Under the pieces are notes generated by a model. The model was not told the DNA's origin. It did not search any database and saw only the letters and a program-made list of their open reading frames with translations. From Microlunatus endophyticus (GTDB lineage Bacteria > Actinomycetota > Actinomycetes > Propionibacteriales > Propionibacteriaceae), in NCBI RefSeq assembly GCF_014646195.1, contig NZ_BMMZ01000002.1:558001-622000 (forward strand): 64,000 bases of DNA, written 5' to 3'. Position 1 is the stretch's first letter. Every line of letters starts with the position of its first letter. The position numbers and the translations under genes were made by a program. Of the stretch, positions 15,947 through 25,119 are shown in pieces.

Positions 15947-17262
15947 GCGACCAGCTCCTTTCCTTGCTCCAGCAGCGGATTGAGCGTGTCGTTGACGAGA
16001 TCGGCCAGCCTGCCGGCAGAGAGCCCGGACTCGAGTCCCTTCACGAAGGCCTGGCTCAGCGAGGCGTCCAGAGCGGTGAAGGCCACGTACGGCGAGTACT
16101 TCAGCACCGACATGTGGCTGAATTCGGCGTTCTGGACGTCAAGAGCCTGCTTCTGGTACGGCTTGACCTCCGGCAGGTCGGCATTCATCGCGGTGATGCC
16201 GGGCAGTCCCCAACCGGACTTGGCCCGGTCGATCGCCGGCTGCTCGCCGAAATACCACTCGAAGAAGTTCCACGCCTCCTGCTTGTGCTGGGAGGTCTTC
16301 GGGATCCAGTGCCCCACCGCCGCGAAGCACGGTGAGGTCCGGGTCGAGCCGAACTGCGGTGCGGTGACGAACCGGACGTGGTCCTGGACCTGCGGGTTGC
16401 TGGCGACCTCGCCGCCGAACCAGTAGCCGTAGCCGACCATGCCGAGTTGATCGGCGAAGAAGGCCGCGGCCGCGCCGGCAGCCAGTGGTCGCGCGACGGT
16501 CGGACCGACCTGAGCGTCGGCGTAGTCCAAATACCACTGCAGCGCCGATTTCGCCTCTGGGGCAGAGAAATCAACCTTGGTGTAGTCGTCGTTGAAGACC
16601 GATCCGCCGGCCGACGTGACCATGTTGATCACGCCTGCGCTGAGGCTGACGTCGAACGGCGGATACAACCCGTACGCCGAATACTGCGCGCCCTTGCGCC
16701 GGGTGATCCGCTTGGCGACGTCGAGCATCTCCTCATACGACATCGGCTTGGTCGGATCCGGCGGCTCGACCCCTGCCTTCTCGAAGACCCGCAGGTTGCA
16801 CCACAACATCGCGTCCTGCGAGTAGTCCTTGGCCAGGCCGTAGCGCGGGCCCTTGCCCTGGACCGATCCGTCGTAGCGCCAGACGTCGTCGACGGCGGCG
16901 ATCTTGTCGTCGGTCAGCACGGTGCTCCTGGCGAAGTACGGCGCCAGGTCCTCGGCCAGATCGCGCTTGACCAGGTAGGGCGTGTTCTGCACGCCTTGAT
17001 CACGGATGATGTCGGGCGGATCACCCGCCGCGAACATCGCGGTCAGCAACTGCACCGAGTTGGTGACGAATTTGATCTTGACATTCGGATACTTCTTGGA
17101 GAATCCGGCCACATCGGAGTCGGTGATCTCCGACGGGTGGTTCCCCATGATCGTCAGCGTCGTGTTGCCGCCACCGGATCCACAGGCCGATGCGGCCGCG
17201 GCCACTCCTGCCGCGGTTGCTGCGCCGGCCAGCAGTCGGCGGCGACTGAACCGGCCGCTCAT
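15943..17262 (-). CDS. Extracellular sugar-binding lipoprotein of the ABC importer
   Basis: A 439-aa CUT1 solute-binding protein. The N-terminus MSGRFSRRRLLAGAAT has a Tat-type twin-arginine motif followed by a lipobox ending in Cys (AAAASAC), so it is probably a Tat-exported lipoprotein. The mature part shows the family-1 solute-binding pattern: TLTIMGNHPSEITD at the start, PPDIIRDQG, and a C-terminal EWYFGEQPAID. The frame opens at 17358, but the ATG at 17262 is directly ahead of the Tat motif. The ligand is inferred to be L-fucose or a related deoxysugar because L-fuconate dehydratase is in the same gene set. Confidence 0.92.
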   Translation of the reverse strand: MSGRFSRRRLLAGAATAAGVAAAASACGSGGGNTTLTIMGNHPSEITDSDVAGFSKKYPNVKIKFVTNSVQLLTAMFAAGDPPDIIRDQGVQNTPYLVKRDLAEDLAPYFARSTVLTDDKIAAVDDVWRYDGSVQGKGPRYGLAKDYSQDAMLWCNLRVFEKAGVEPPDPTKPMSYEEMLDVAKRITRRKGAQYSAYGLYPPFDVSLSAGVINMVTSAGGSVFNDDYTKVDFSAPEAKSALQWYLDYADAQVGPTVARPLAAGAAAAFFADQLGMVGYGYWFGGEVASNPQVQDHVRFVTAPQFGSTRTSPCFAAVGHWIPKTSQHKQEAWNFFEWYFGEQPAIDRAKSGWGLPGITAMNADLPEVKPYQKQALDVQNAEFSHMSVLKYSPYVAFTALDASLSQAFVKGLESGLSAGRLADLVNDTLNPLLEQGKELVA

Positions 17263-17377
17263 CCGCGACCCCAGCCCCTGCGACCTCCACCCATGCGACT
17301 CTGCACCGGCACCTCCAAGTCCTCGATGACTCTTCGATCGCGCCGACCACCCGCCCATCGATTACGGCGGACGTGGG

Positions 17378-17388
17378 CAATCGGTTTC
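17378..17388. promoter_or_regulatory. LacI-type half operator upstream of the sugar-binding protein
   Basis: The element CAATCGGTTTC (GAAACCGATTG on the minus strand) resembles half of LacI-family operators, which centre on a CG within AAACCGGTTT-like palindromes. It lies 116 bp before the start of the binding-protein gene in the 205-bp spacer after the LacI gene. A second GAAACC with a short inverted GGTT follows at 17434-17446. Operator role is inference. Confidence 0.35.
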
Positions 17389-17467
17389 TCAACTAGTACC
17401 CCAGCGTGTTTGTCGAAGTCAAGGGAATCCGGCGAAACCCACAGGTTGCCCGACCAAGACCGCCGAC

Positions 17468-18517
17468 CTAGATCGGGAGGTAGCGCTCTTCGTCGGTCGG
17501 CGCACCAGGCCGGGCCCCGGTCGTCGACTCGCCGAGGACCAGGGAGCACCGCTGGTAATGGACACCCGGCTCGATCGTGCTGCTGCCCGCGTCCAGCAGA
17601 CAGCCGGCCGCAACCTCCCCGAGGGCGGCCATGTTGGTGTCGACCGTCGTGATGAGTCCGTCCGGTTGGCGCACCAGACTGGCGAGGTTGTCGACACCGA
17701 CGATGGCGACATCGTCGGGCACCCGCACCCCGGCCGCACGCAGCGCGAGCAGCGCACCGGTGGCGATCTGGTCGTTGCCGCAGAACATCGCGTCGAAAAC
17801 CGTCCCCTGATCGAGCAATCGCGACGCGGCGCGGGCACCCCACCCGCGCGACCAGTCGCCGTACTGCACGTCCCCGACCAGTTCCAGACCGGCGCCCTGC
17901 AGCGTCGCCAACATTCCCCGGACCCGGTCCTGGGTGGCGAGATCGGTCGCCGGGCCGGCGACGTGCACCACCCTGGGGCGGCCGATGTCCAGAAGGTGCT
18001 GCACCGCGAGATTGCCGACCATCCGACCGTCCGGTGTGACCGAGATGTCGCGAGGATCCTCCGACACACCGAGTGCGTAGACCACCGGGACCGGAACGTC
18101 GTGGGAGATCGAATGCAACGGCGACTCGAGGCTGTCGCCGACGACGATCACGCCATCCACCTGACGGGCACGGAGCCTGCGAACGACGTCGCCGAGGCCG
18201 CGCAGGTCGTAGCGCACGCTGTAGAGCAGCGTCGCCATCTCGCTCTTGCCCAGCGCCGACTGCGCACCCAGAAGGACCGGCAGCGCGAATACGCTCGGTG
18301 CATCACTGGTGACGACGCCGATCGTCTGGCTCTTGCCGGTCGCGAAGAAGCGGGCCAGTGCGTTCGGCCGGAAATCGAGTCTCTCGGCGACCTCCTCGAT
18401 GCGCCGCCGGGTCTCCGCGGACACCCGGCCCCGGCCGTTCAGCACCTTGGAGGCGGTCGACACGGAGACCCCAGCCAGAGTCGCCACGTCGCTCAGGCGA
18501 ACCGGCTTCTCGTTCAT
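17468..18517 (-). CDS. LacI-family transcriptional repressor of the sugar module
   Basis: A 349-aa regulator. The HTH spans residues 8-27 (LSDVATLAGVSVSTASKVLN), and the hinge helix is RRIEEVAERLDFRPNALA with the minor-groove Leu pattern. The effector domain begins TIGVVTSD and shows the periplasmic-binding fold, including the VDGVIVVG strand and DDVAIVGVDN. It lies between L-fuconate dehydratase and the ABC importer, all on one strand, so it most likely represses both and responds to a fucose-derived sugar. Start ATG at 18517 (MNEKPVRL), the normal distance before the HTH. Confidence 0.93.
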   Translation of the reverse strand: MNEKPVRLSDVATLAGVSVSTASKVLNGRGRVSAETRRRIEEVAERLDFRPNALARFFATGKSQTIGVVTSDAPSVFALPVLLGAQSALGKSEMATLLYSVRYDLRGLGDVVRRLRARQVDGVIVVGDSLESPLHSISHDVPVPVVYALGVSEDPRDISVTPDGRMVGNLAVQHLLDIGRPRVVHVAGPATDLATQDRVRGMLATLQGAGLELVGDVQYGDWSRGWGARAASRLLDQGTVFDAMFCGNDQIATGALLALRAAGVRVPDDVAIVGVDNLASLVRQPDGLITTVDTNMAALGEVAAGCLLDAGSSTIEPGVHYQRCSLVLGESTTGARPGAPTDEERYLPI

Positions 18518-18620
18518 GGAGTCGCATCATAGGCGGCCTGCTCCGGGGTGCACACCTGCGCGGGAAAGCAGTTGCGCAGTCGACGCCGGACCGCCCGTCG
18601 GCGGCCGTCACCTCCGTCGG

Positions 18621-19892
18621 TCAGCCGTGGAAGCGGTACCGCTCCAGGGATTCGGCGCGCATCTCGGTGCTCGCACCGGGTGTGTGCGGCGCGACGTAGC
18701 GGCCGCGTCTGAATTCCAGCGGCTCGACGAAATTCTCGTGCAGATGATCGACGTATTCGATCATCCGGCCGTCGAGTTGCCGGGAGACCGCGGCGTAGTC
18801 GAAGAAGGCCAGGTGCCGGACCGCCTGACAGAGCCCGACGCCGCCGCCGTGCGGGGCGACCGGGACTCCGAATTTCGAAGCCAGCAAGAGAATCGCGATG
18901 TTCTCGTTCACCCCGGCGACCCGGGTGGCGTCGATCTGGACGACGCCCAGGGCCTCGGCCTGCAGCAGCTGCTTGAAGATCACCCGGTTGGCGGCATGTT
19001 CGCCGGTCGCGACCTTGATCGGCGCGACCGCCCGAGCGATCGTCGCATGGCCGAGGATGTCGTCGGGGCTGGTCGGCTCCTCGACCCAGGCAAGGTCGTA
19101 CGGCTCCAGTGCCCGGATCCAGTCGATCGCCGTGCCGACATCCCAGCGCTGGTTGGCATCGACGGCGATCCTGATGTCGTCGCCGACCGCGGCGCGGGCG
19201 ATCTTCAGCCGGCGCTTGTCGCTGTCGAGGTCGGCGCCGACCTTGAGCTTGACCTGCTGGAAGCCGTCCTGCACGGCCTCCCGGCAAAGCCTGTCGAGCA
19301 ACTCGTCGCTGTAGCCGAGCCAGCCCGGGCCGGTGGTGTAGCCGGGATAGCCCTCGGCCTGCAGCGCCGCGATCCGCTCGGACCGGGTCGGCTCAGCAGT
19401 CTTGAGGATGTCCAGCGCCTCGTCCGGGGTCAGCGCGTCGGTGAGATAGCGGAAGTCGACCAGCGAGACCAGCTCGTCCGGACTGAGTCCGGCCAGGTGC
19501 AGCCACAGCGGCTGGCCGGCCCGCTTGGCCCGCAGGTCCCAGAGCGCATTGACCACCGCACCGATCGCCATGTGCACGACACCCTTTTCCGGACCGAGCC
19601 ACCGCAACTGCGAGTCGTGGACCAGACGCCGCCAGGTGTCGCCCATGTCGGCCAGCAGCCCGTCGACGTCGGCGTCGGCGATCAGCCGGGCGACCGCCTC
19701 GATCGCCGCGACCTGGATGTCGTTGCCGCGCCCGATGGTGAAGGTGAATCCGTGCCCGGATCCGATCTCGGTGTCCAGGCGGAGATAGGCGGCAGAATAG
19801 TCGGGGTCGGGATTCATCGCGTCCGAGCCCGCCAGCGTCTCGTGAGTGGGGAAACGGACGTCGAAGGTCCGTACGGACTGGATGCGGGTCAT
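18621..19892 (-). CDS. fucD: L-fuconate dehydratase (enolase superfamily)
   Basis: Dehydrates L-fuconate to 2-keto-3-deoxy-L-fuconate in the non-phosphorylating L-fucose pathway. The 423-aa protein closely resembles FucD/ENOSF1: the N-terminal [20 protein letters not shown] loop is diagnostic. Barrel catalytic elements are the KxK base [11 protein letters not shown], metal ligands in VDANQRWD, the EEPTSPDD strand, GEHAANR, and the late His region [10 protein letters not shown]. It is the first gene of the co-directional module with the LacI regulator and ABC importer. A TTGACA/TTTACT promoter precedes it. Dehydrogenase, lactonase and aldolase partners of the pathway are not in the window, except possibly the generic reductase upstream. 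Confidence 0.92.
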   Translation of the reverse strand: MTRIQSVRTFDVRFPTHETLAGSDAMNPDPDYSAAYLRLDTEIGSGHGFTFTIGRGNDIQVAAIEAVARLIADADVDGLLADMGDTWRRLVHDSQLRWLGPEKGVVHMAIGAVVNALWDLRAKRAGQPLWLHLAGLSPDELVSLVDFRYLTDALTPDEALDILKTAEPTRSERIAALQAEGYPGYTTGPGWLGYSDELLDRLCREAVQDGFQQVKLKVGADLDSDKRRLKIARAAVGDDIRIAVDANQRWDVGTAIDWIRALEPYDLAWVEEPTSPDDILGHATIARAVAPIKVATGEHAANRVIFKQLLQAEALGVVQIDATRVAGVNENIAILLLASKFGVPVAPHGGGVGLCQAVRHLAFFDYAAVSRQLDGRMIEYVDHLHENFVEPLEFRRGRYVAPHTPGASTEMRAESLERYRFHG

Positions 19893-19924
19893 GGTCTCCG
19901 GCCTGGTGATGATGCGATGTGGGC

Positions 19925-19954
19925 AGTAAACATCGGATCTTTGGGCCGTGTCAA
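19925..19954 (-). promoter_or_regulatory. Sigma-70-like promoter of the fucD module
   Basis: On the minus strand a perfect TTGACA (19954-19949) and TTTACT (19930-19925) are separated by 18 bp, 33 bp before the fucD ATG. An inverted repeat GACCG-CTCTA-CGGTC at 19962-19976 lies just upstream of the -35 and may be a regulator site. Confidence 0.5.
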
Positions 19955-19990
19955 TCAGAATGACCGCTCTACGGTCGGATCCGCGGCCAT

Positions 19991-20983
19991 TCAGCCGACG
20001 CTGACCACCAGCTTGCCGAATCCGCTGCCCGACTCAAGCCGCTCGAACGCCTGCCCGACCTCGGCCAGCGGCGTCGTCGAATCGATCACCGGGCGCAGCC
20101 CGGTCGCGACCAGCAGCCCGACCAGGTCGGCCAACTCGTCCCGGGTGCCCATCGTCGAGCCGATCACCCGCAGCGGCTTGAAGAAGATCTTGGTGAGTTC
20201 GGCGCGTTCCGGCTCGGCACCCGTGGTGGTGCCGCAGATCACCACCGCCCCACCGGGGCGCAGCGCATTGATCGAGTGCGACCAGGTCGCCGCGCCGACC
20301 GACTCCATCACCGCATCGACGCGTTCCGGCAGCCGTGACCCGCTGGGGAACCAGGCATGCGCACCCAACGACGCCGCCCGCTCACCCCGCTCCTCAGAGC
20401 GGGACGTGACCCAGACCCGCAAGCCTGCGTGGCGGGCCAGTAGCACCAGCGCGGTCGCGACTCCGCCGCCGGCGCCCTGGATCAGCACCGTCTGCCCGGG
20501 CCGCAGGCCGGACTGCACGAACAGCATCCGGTAAGCCGTCAGCCACGCGGTCGGCAGGCAGGCCGCCTCGGAGAAGGTCAGCTCAGCCGGCTTGGCGACC
20601 AGATTGGTTCGCGGCACCCGGACCCGCTCCGCCAGGGTGCCGGGACAGCGCTCCGACAGCAGCGACCGGCGGGGATCGAAGGTACTGTCCGGCCCGGCGA
20701 AGCCCGGATCGTTGATCACGCCGTGCACGATCACTTCCGAGCCGTCCGGCGCGATCCCGGCCGCATCACATCCCAGAACCATAGGCAGCGACGCGGCCGA
20801 CAGCCCGACCCCTCTCAAAGAGAACAGATCGTGGTGGTTCAGCGCGGCAGCCCGTACCTGAACCTCCACCCAATCATCGGATGTTTGGGCTCCACCGGGG
20901 GTGGCCGCGACGTCTATCTCGCCGACCTCGAGGGCGTCCAGCGGATGCTGCGGATCGATCCGGGCGGCGTAGGCGGCGAGCAT
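19991..20983 (-). CDS. MDR-superfamily NAD(P)H-dependent reductase (quinone oxidoreductase type)
   Basis: A 330-aa medium-chain reductase. The GroES-like N-domain includes [20 protein letters not shown]. The nucleotide motif is [22 protein letters not shown] near residue 165. The cluster of Cys ligands for structural zinc and the usual catalytic-zinc GHE pattern are missing (GCDAAG instead), placing it with zinc-free quinone oxidoreductase/crotonyl-type reductases. Substrate unknown. It is 98 bp upstream of fucD on the same strand, but a separate fucD promoter suggests it may be an independent unit. It is divergent from galK with a 31-bp spacer. Confidence 0.88.
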   Translation of the reverse strand: MLAAYAARIDPQHPLDALEVGEIDVAATPGGAQTSDDWVEVQVRAAALNHHDLFSLRGVGLSAASLPMVLGCDAAGIAPDGSEVIVHGVINDPGFAGPDSTFDPRRSLLSERCPGTLAERVRVPRTNLVAKPAELTFSEAACLPTAWLTAYRMLFVQSGLRPGQTVLIQGAGGGVATALVLLARHAGLRVWVTSRSEERGERAASLGAHAWFPSGSRLPERVDAVMESVGAATWSHSINALRPGGAVVICGTTTGAEPERAELTKIFFKPLRVIGSTMGTRDELADLVGLLVATGLRPVIDSTTPLAEVGQAFERLESGSGFGKLVVSVG

Positions 20984-21014
20984 GACTCCACTCTAGGGAT
21001 GGAAGGATGGCGCC

Positions 21015-22202
21015 GTGGATCAGCACGTGGATCAGCATCAGCAACAGTTGCTCCGGGACCGGAGCACCCAACTCTTCGGCCGCCTGCCGGCCGGCGTCTG
21101 GGCAGCGCCCGGCAGGGTCAACCTGATCGGTGAGCACACCGACTACAACGACGGTTTCGTGATGCCGTTCGCCCTCGCCGAGCAGACCCTCGTGGCCGCC
21201 TCACCGACTGCCGACGAACACTGGACGGTGCACTCCAGCACCATCGGCGACGGGGAGACGGTCAGCTTCGGCCCGGACGAGCTGGTCCCCGGAATGGCGG
21301 GCTGGCAGGCGTACGTCGCCGGGATCGTCTGGGCGCTGCGGGAGGCCGGGCACGCCGTCGGCGGCGCAGAACTGATGATCAGCTCGACGGTCCCGGTCGG
21401 CGCCGGGCTGTCATCCTCAGCTGCACTGGAATGTGCGGTGCTGACCGCGCTGATCGACCTGTACGGCCTGGAGATCGAGCCGCTGGACCGGGCGATCCTG
21501 GCCCGGCGCTGCGAGAACGAGTTCGTCGGCGCCCCGACCGGCCTGATGGACCAGGCCGCCTCCACGCTGTGCACCGGTGATCATGCGCTCTTCTTCGACT
21601 GCCGGGACTACGCCCACGAGCAGGTGCCGCTGGAGCTCGCCGCGGCGGGGCTGGAGTTGCTGGTGCTGGACACCCGGACCCCACACGCCCATGTCGACGG
21701 TGAGTACGCCGCGCGGCGGCGCAGCTGCGAGGAGGCCGCCGGGATCCTCGGAGTCCCGGCGCTCCGCGATGTCGACGATCTGGACGCCGCGCTGCAGAAG
21801 CTGACCGACGACACCATGCGCAGGAGGGTCCGGCACGTGGTGACGGAGAACGAGCGGGTGCTCCTGGCTCGTACCGTCCTGTCGGACGGCTCCCGCACGC
21901 CCGCCGAGCGGTTCGCGGCAGTGGCGCCGCTGTTGGACGCATCCCACGCCTCGATGCGCGACGACTTCGAGATCACCGTGCCGACCGTCGACCTGGCGGT
22001 CGAGACCGCCCGCCGGGCCGGTGCGCTCGGCGCCCGGATGACCGGCGGAGGTTTCGGCGGCTGCATCATCGCCCTGGTCCCGGCCGGCACCGCGGACAGC
22101 GTTGCTGCCGCGGTCGCAACGGCATTCGCCGACGCCGGATTCGGTGCTCCCGCGCACTTCCTCGGCGTGCCGTCCGACGGCGCCCGGCGACTGGCCGCAT
22201 GA
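21015..22202 (+). CDS. galK: Galactokinase
   Basis: ATP-dependent phosphorylation of D-galactose to galactose-1-phosphate, first committed step of the Leloir pathway. A 395-aa GHMP kinase. The galactokinase signature GRVNLIGEHTDYNDGFVMP is near residue 33, the ATP loop is VPVGAGLSSSAALE, and GAPTGLMDQAAS holds the catalytic Asp. The C-terminal motif is GARMTGGGFGGCII. The start is the GTG at 21015. The other Leloir genes galT and galE are not in the window. The stop overlaps the next ATG (ATGA), so it heads an operon with a GNAT protein and an OSBS/NSAR enolase. Confidence 0.95.
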   Translation: MDQHVDQHQQQLLRDRSTQLFGRLPAGVWAAPGRVNLIGEHTDYNDGFVMPFALAEQTLVAASPTADEHWTVHSSTIGDGETVSFGPDELVPGMAGWQAYVAGIVWALREAGHAVGGAELMISSTVPVGAGLSSSAALECAVLTALIDLYGLEIEPLDRAILARRCENEFVGAPTGLMDQAASTLCTGDHALFFDCRDYAHEQVPLELAAAGLELLVLDTRTPHAHVDGEYAARRRSCEEAAGILGVPALRDVDDLDAALQKLTDDTMRRRVRHVVTENERVLLARTVLSDGSRTPAERFAAVAPLLDASHASMRDDFEITVPTVDLAVETARRAGALGARMTGGGFGGCIIALVPAGTADSVAAAVATAFADAGFGAPAHFLGVPSDGARRLAA

Positions 22203-22975
22203 CCGCCGGCACGGAGGTCGGCGGATCCGACTACCGAGTCATCAGCCTGGAGACGGCGGAGCAGCGCCAGCAGGCGGCCGCGCTGTATCGCGCCGTCTTC
22301 GGCTACCAGGACCCGGCGTACGGCGTGAATCCACGGCTGCTCGCGGCGATGGCGGTCAACGGCGGCTCGGTGGTCGGCGCCCTCGATCCGGGCGACCGAC
22401 TGGTCGGCTTCGCGTACGGGTTCCTGGGCACCGACGGCGACCGCACCTTCCACTACTCCCAGGCGGCCGTGGTGGCGGCCGGCCTGCAGAGCAAGGGCCT
22501 GGGGCGGCGGCTCAAACTCGCCCAGCGGGATGTCGCCCTGGCCTGGGGCGAGACCAGGATGCGATGGGCGTACGACCCGCTGGTGACCCGCAACGCGCAC
22601 TTCAACCTGGACGTGCTCGGTGCGGTCGGGATCAGCTTCAAACCCGAGCTCTACGGCGAGCCGGACACGGACCGGATCGTCGTCGAATGGGACCTCCTGC
22701 GCGATCAGGGTGCCCGGGCACAGCGGGAGGACCTCCCCGCCGACGCCGACTGGGGCGACCAGCTGACCGAGCCGGGCCGGGTGCTGCTGGCGGTGCCCTC
22801 CGACATCGCCGGCCTGCGCCGCGCCGATCCGGAGCGCGCGACCCTGCTGGCCACCGTCGTACGCGAACGGCTGACCGCCCTCTTCGGGGCCGGATATCAG
22901 GCCGTATCGTGCCATGCGGTCGCAACCACGGCGTTCTACATCCTCAAGCGACATCCTCAAGCGGCGATGTCCTGA
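22199..22975 (+). CDS. GNAT-family N-acyltransferase (COG3375-like)
   Basis: A 258-aa protein of the predicted GNAT group that often accompanies o-succinylbenzoate synthase/N-succinylamino acid racemase genes. The acyl-CoA binding region is QAAVVAAGLQSKGLGRRLKL, a match to the GNAT motif A (Q/R-x-x-G-x-G). The MRWAYDPLVTRNAHFNLDVL segment is typical of COG3375. It overlaps galK by 4 bp and precedes the OSBS/NSAR gene by 27 bp. In Geobacillus, such a transferase succinylates D-amino acids for the racemase (established for that system); here the same role is inference. Confidence 0.85.
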   Translation: MTAGTEVGGSDYRVISLETAEQRQQAAALYRAVFGYQDPAYGVNPRLLAAMAVNGGSVVGALDPGDRLVGFAYGFLGTDGDRTFHYSQAAVVAAGLQSKGLGRRLKLAQRDVALAWGETRMRWAYDPLVTRNAHFNLDVLGAVGISFKPELYGEPDTDRIVVEWDLLRDQGARAQREDLPADADWGDQLTEPGRVLLAVPSDIAGLRRADPERATLLATVVRERLTALFGAGYQAVSCHAVATTAFYILKRHPQAAMS

Positions 22976-23002
22976 AGCCGAACTAGCGAAAGAGGCAGGC
23001 TC

Positions 23003-24112
23003 GTGCAGGTAGTCACAGCGCGGATCCATCGGGCGCGGCAGTCGCTGGTCCACGAATTCCGCACCAGCTCGCATCAGAAGAGCTATCTGGAGCACCTCCT
23101 GGTCGAGGTGCAGGACGCCGACGGCACGGTCGGCTGGGGTGAGATCGCCTCGCCCAGCGGGCCGTTCTACTGCGCCGAGACCACCGACAGCTGCTGGCAG
23201 GTGGTCACGGACTTCATCCTGCCCGCGCTGCTCGGCAAGTCCTGGGAGCATCCGGCCGAGGCCGCGAAGCTGTGGTCGAAGATCCGCGGCAACGAATTCG
23301 CCAAGTCCGGCATCGACACCGCTGTCTGGGCCTTGTGGTCGACGGCCCAGGGCATCCCGCTGGCACAAGCGCTCGGCGGCACCCGGACCGAGGTGGTCGC
23401 CGGGGTCTCACTGGGCATCGAGCCGACGATCGAGGACCTGCTGGAGCAAGTCCGGCTGCAGACCGCTGCCGGGTATCCCCGGGTCAAGCTCAAGATCGCA
23501 CCCGGCTGGGACGTCGAGCCGGTCAAGGCGGTCCGGGCCGAATTCGGCGATCTGGACCTGCACGTGGACGCCAACGGCGCCTACAGCGAGAGCGAGGACC
23601 ATCTGGCCGCACTGACCGCGCTGGACGACTTCGGCCTGACCATGATCGAGCAGCCGTTCGCGCCGCGGAACCTGCTGGCCCACGCCAGGCTGCAGGCCAG
23701 GATCTCGACCCCGATCTGTCTGGACGAGAGTGTCGAGACCACCGACGACCTGCGCACCGCGATCGAGCTGTCGGCGATCAGGATCCTCAACATCAAGGTG
23801 TCCCGGATGGGTGGTTTGACCCCGGCGCTGGCCGCCCACGACCTGGCCGGCGAGCACGGCATCCCGGTCTGGTGCGGCGGGATGCATGAATTCGGCATCG
23901 GCCGGGCCGCCAACGTCGCGATCTCGTCGCTGCCGGGATTCAGCCTGCCGTCCGACGTGTCCGCCTCGGCCAAGTACTACGAGCGCGACATCATCGTGCC
24001 GGAGGTGGTCGCCGACAAGGGCGTCGTCCAGGTGCCGACCGGGCCCGGACTCGGCCACACGATCGACACCGCGCTGATCAAGGAGATCACCACCGAGACC
24101 GTCGAACTCTAG
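23003..24112 (+). CDS. menC: o-Succinylbenzoate synthase / N-succinylamino acid racemase family enolase
   Basis: A 369-aa enolase-superfamily protein of the OSBS/NSAR (MenC type 2) family. The N-terminal capping domain has SYLEHLLVEVQDADGTVGWGE. The barrel has the catalytic KxK in RVKLKIAPGWD, metal ligands in VDANGAYSE, EQPF and CLDESVE, the second catalytic Lys in ILNIKVSRMGG, and the late loop WCGGMHEFGIGRAAN. Family members catalyse dehydration in menaquinone synthesis, racemisation of N-succinylamino acids, or both. No men genes flank it, and the GNAT partner favours the racemase role. Start GTG at 23003 after GAAAGAGG. The symbol is the family name, not proof of OSBS function. Confidence 0.9.
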   Translation: MQVVTARIHRARQSLVHEFRTSSHQKSYLEHLLVEVQDADGTVGWGEIASPSGPFYCAETTDSCWQVVTDFILPALLGKSWEHPAEAAKLWSKIRGNEFAKSGIDTAVWALWSTAQGIPLAQALGGTRTEVVAGVSLGIEPTIEDLLEQVRLQTAAGYPRVKLKIAPGWDVEPVKAVRAEFGDLDLHVDANGAYSESEDHLAALTALDDFGLTMIEQPFAPRNLLAHARLQARISTPICLDESVETTDDLRTAIELSAIRILNIKVSRMGGLTPALAAHDLAGEHGIPVWCGGMHEFGIGRAANVAISSLPGFSLPSDVSASAKYYERDIIVPEVVADKGVVQVPTGPGLGHTIDTALIKEITTETVEL

Positions 24113-24144
24113 ATGACCTCTGAGCTTGTCGACGCCGCAATGGG

Positions 24145-24603
24145 TCAGTCCTGGCCCGCGGGACCGCTGCCCGGCAGGCGGCGCCCGGAGGTGAAGGCGA
24201 CCGTCGAAGCCGGCAGGAAGACCGCGACCAGGACGACCGCCGCGGTCACGAACAGCGCGATCGCCAGTCCCGCGAAGCCGTGCCGGAAGCCGTACGCGAT
24301 CGGCAACTGCAGCAGCTGGAGCGCCACCGCCGGACCGCGGGACCACGGCCGTACGAGGACAACGCCGCGGCCGACCAGGCCCAACGCGACGCCCCAGGCG
24401 ATCAGCAGTCCGGCAACGCCGAAGCCCACGCCGGACGAGGTCCGGGCCGCCGAGATCAGGACGAGGACGCCGAAGACGACCACGCCGAGCGCCTCCAACC
24501 ACAGCACCCCGGCTGCGACCAGCAGGGCGGGTCGCGCTTGACGTGCGGCCGGGGTGGCGGCCGGGTGTGACGGACCGGATCCGGGTCGTGCAGCTGCGTT
24601 CAC
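24145..24603 (-). CDS. Small integral membrane protein, function unknown
   Basis: A 152-aa protein with a 25-residue Pro/Ala-rich cytoplasmic leader and four predicted hydrophobic segments, beginning LLVAAGVLWLEALGVVVFGV. It has no recognised domain beyond a general resemblance to actinobacterial four-helix membrane proteins. The start is a GTG at 24603. It is divergent from whiB1 with a 181-bp spacer and convergent with the enolase gene. A real gene is supported by the clean hydrophobicity pattern and short basic loops. Confidence 0.7.
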   Translation of the reverse strand: MNAAARPGSGPSHPAATPAARQARPALLVAAGVLWLEALGVVVFGVLVLISAARTSSGVGFGVAGLLIAWGVALGLVGRGVVLVRPWSRGPAVALQLLQLPIAYGFRHGFAGLAIALFVTAAVVLVAVFLPASTVAFTSGRRLPGSGPAGQD

Positions 24604-24660
24604 ACCGACACCTTAGGTCGCAGGGCTAACAACGTCCTGACGTGGCCCAATGTGAGGCAG

Positions 24661-24701
24661 CCAACGTTGGTAACCCTTGTGTGATCGTCAAATACTTGAC
24701 A
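24661..24701 (+). promoter_or_regulatory. whiB1 promoter region elements
   Basis: A 10-bp perfect palindrome CCAACGTTGG (24661-24670) and a consensus -35 TTGACA (24696-24701) lie upstream of whiB1. No convincing -10 lies at 16-18 bp, so the exact transcription start is unclear. The leader of about 80 nt is consistent with a regulated whiB promoter. Confidence 0.4.
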
Positions 24702-24784
24702 GTGTTGGAGGCCGTAAGCCGTACGGTGCAATCGATGCTGCCCCGAGGCGGCACTGACACGTACAAGTAAGGAGTGAAAACGGC

Positions 24785-25036
24785 ATGGATTGGCGCCACA
24801 AGGCTGCCTGTCTGGACGAAGATCCGGAACTTTTCTTCCCGATCGGCAACACCGGCCCGGCCCTTCTGCAGATCGAAGAGGCCAAGCAGGTGTGCAGGCG
24901 TTGCGACGTCCGGGATGCCTGCCTGCAGTGGGCACTGGAGGCCGGTCAGGATCACGGAGTCTGGGGTGGAATGAGTGAGGACGAGCGCCGCGCTCTCAAG
25001 CGCAGGGCTGCTCGCTCCCGCATCCGCACCGCCTGA
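24785..25036 (+). CDS. whiB1: WhiB1-type iron-sulfur transcription factor
   Basis: An 83-aa WhiB protein that starts MDWRHKAACLDEDPELFFP, nearly the M. tuberculosis WhiB1 N-terminus. Four Cys at residues 9, 37, 40 and 46 (C-x27-C-x2-C-x5-C) bind a [4Fe-4S] cluster. The turn motif GVWGGM and basic tail (RRALKRRAARSRIR) contact sigma factor and DNA. WhiB1 is an essential NO-sensitive regulator that binds sigma-70 region 4 (established). It is followed by a strong terminator and faces pdtaS, as in mycobacteria. Confidence 0.97.
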   Translation: MDWRHKAACLDEDPELFFPIGNTGPALLQIEEAKQVCRRCDVRDACLQWALEAGQDHGVWGGMSEDERRALKRRAARSRIRTA

Positions 25037-25060
25037 CCCACGAACATCTAGCTGACGTAA

Positions 25061-25088
25061 GCGCCGGGACGATTGTCCCGGCGCTTTT
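25061..25088 (+). terminator. Rho-independent terminator of whiB1
   Basis: Perfect 10-bp stem GCGCCGGGAC/GTCCCGGCGC with a GATT loop (25061-25084), followed by TTTT, 24 bp after the whiB1 stop. Confidence 0.92.
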
Positions 25089-25119
25089 GTCGTGCCCGGA
25101 TACAGACCGCTAAGCGTGT

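Noticed and set aside
18246..20534. 762-codon open frame opposite the LacI and fucD genes
   Set aside because: It is antisense to two genes with clear families and shows no domain of its own.
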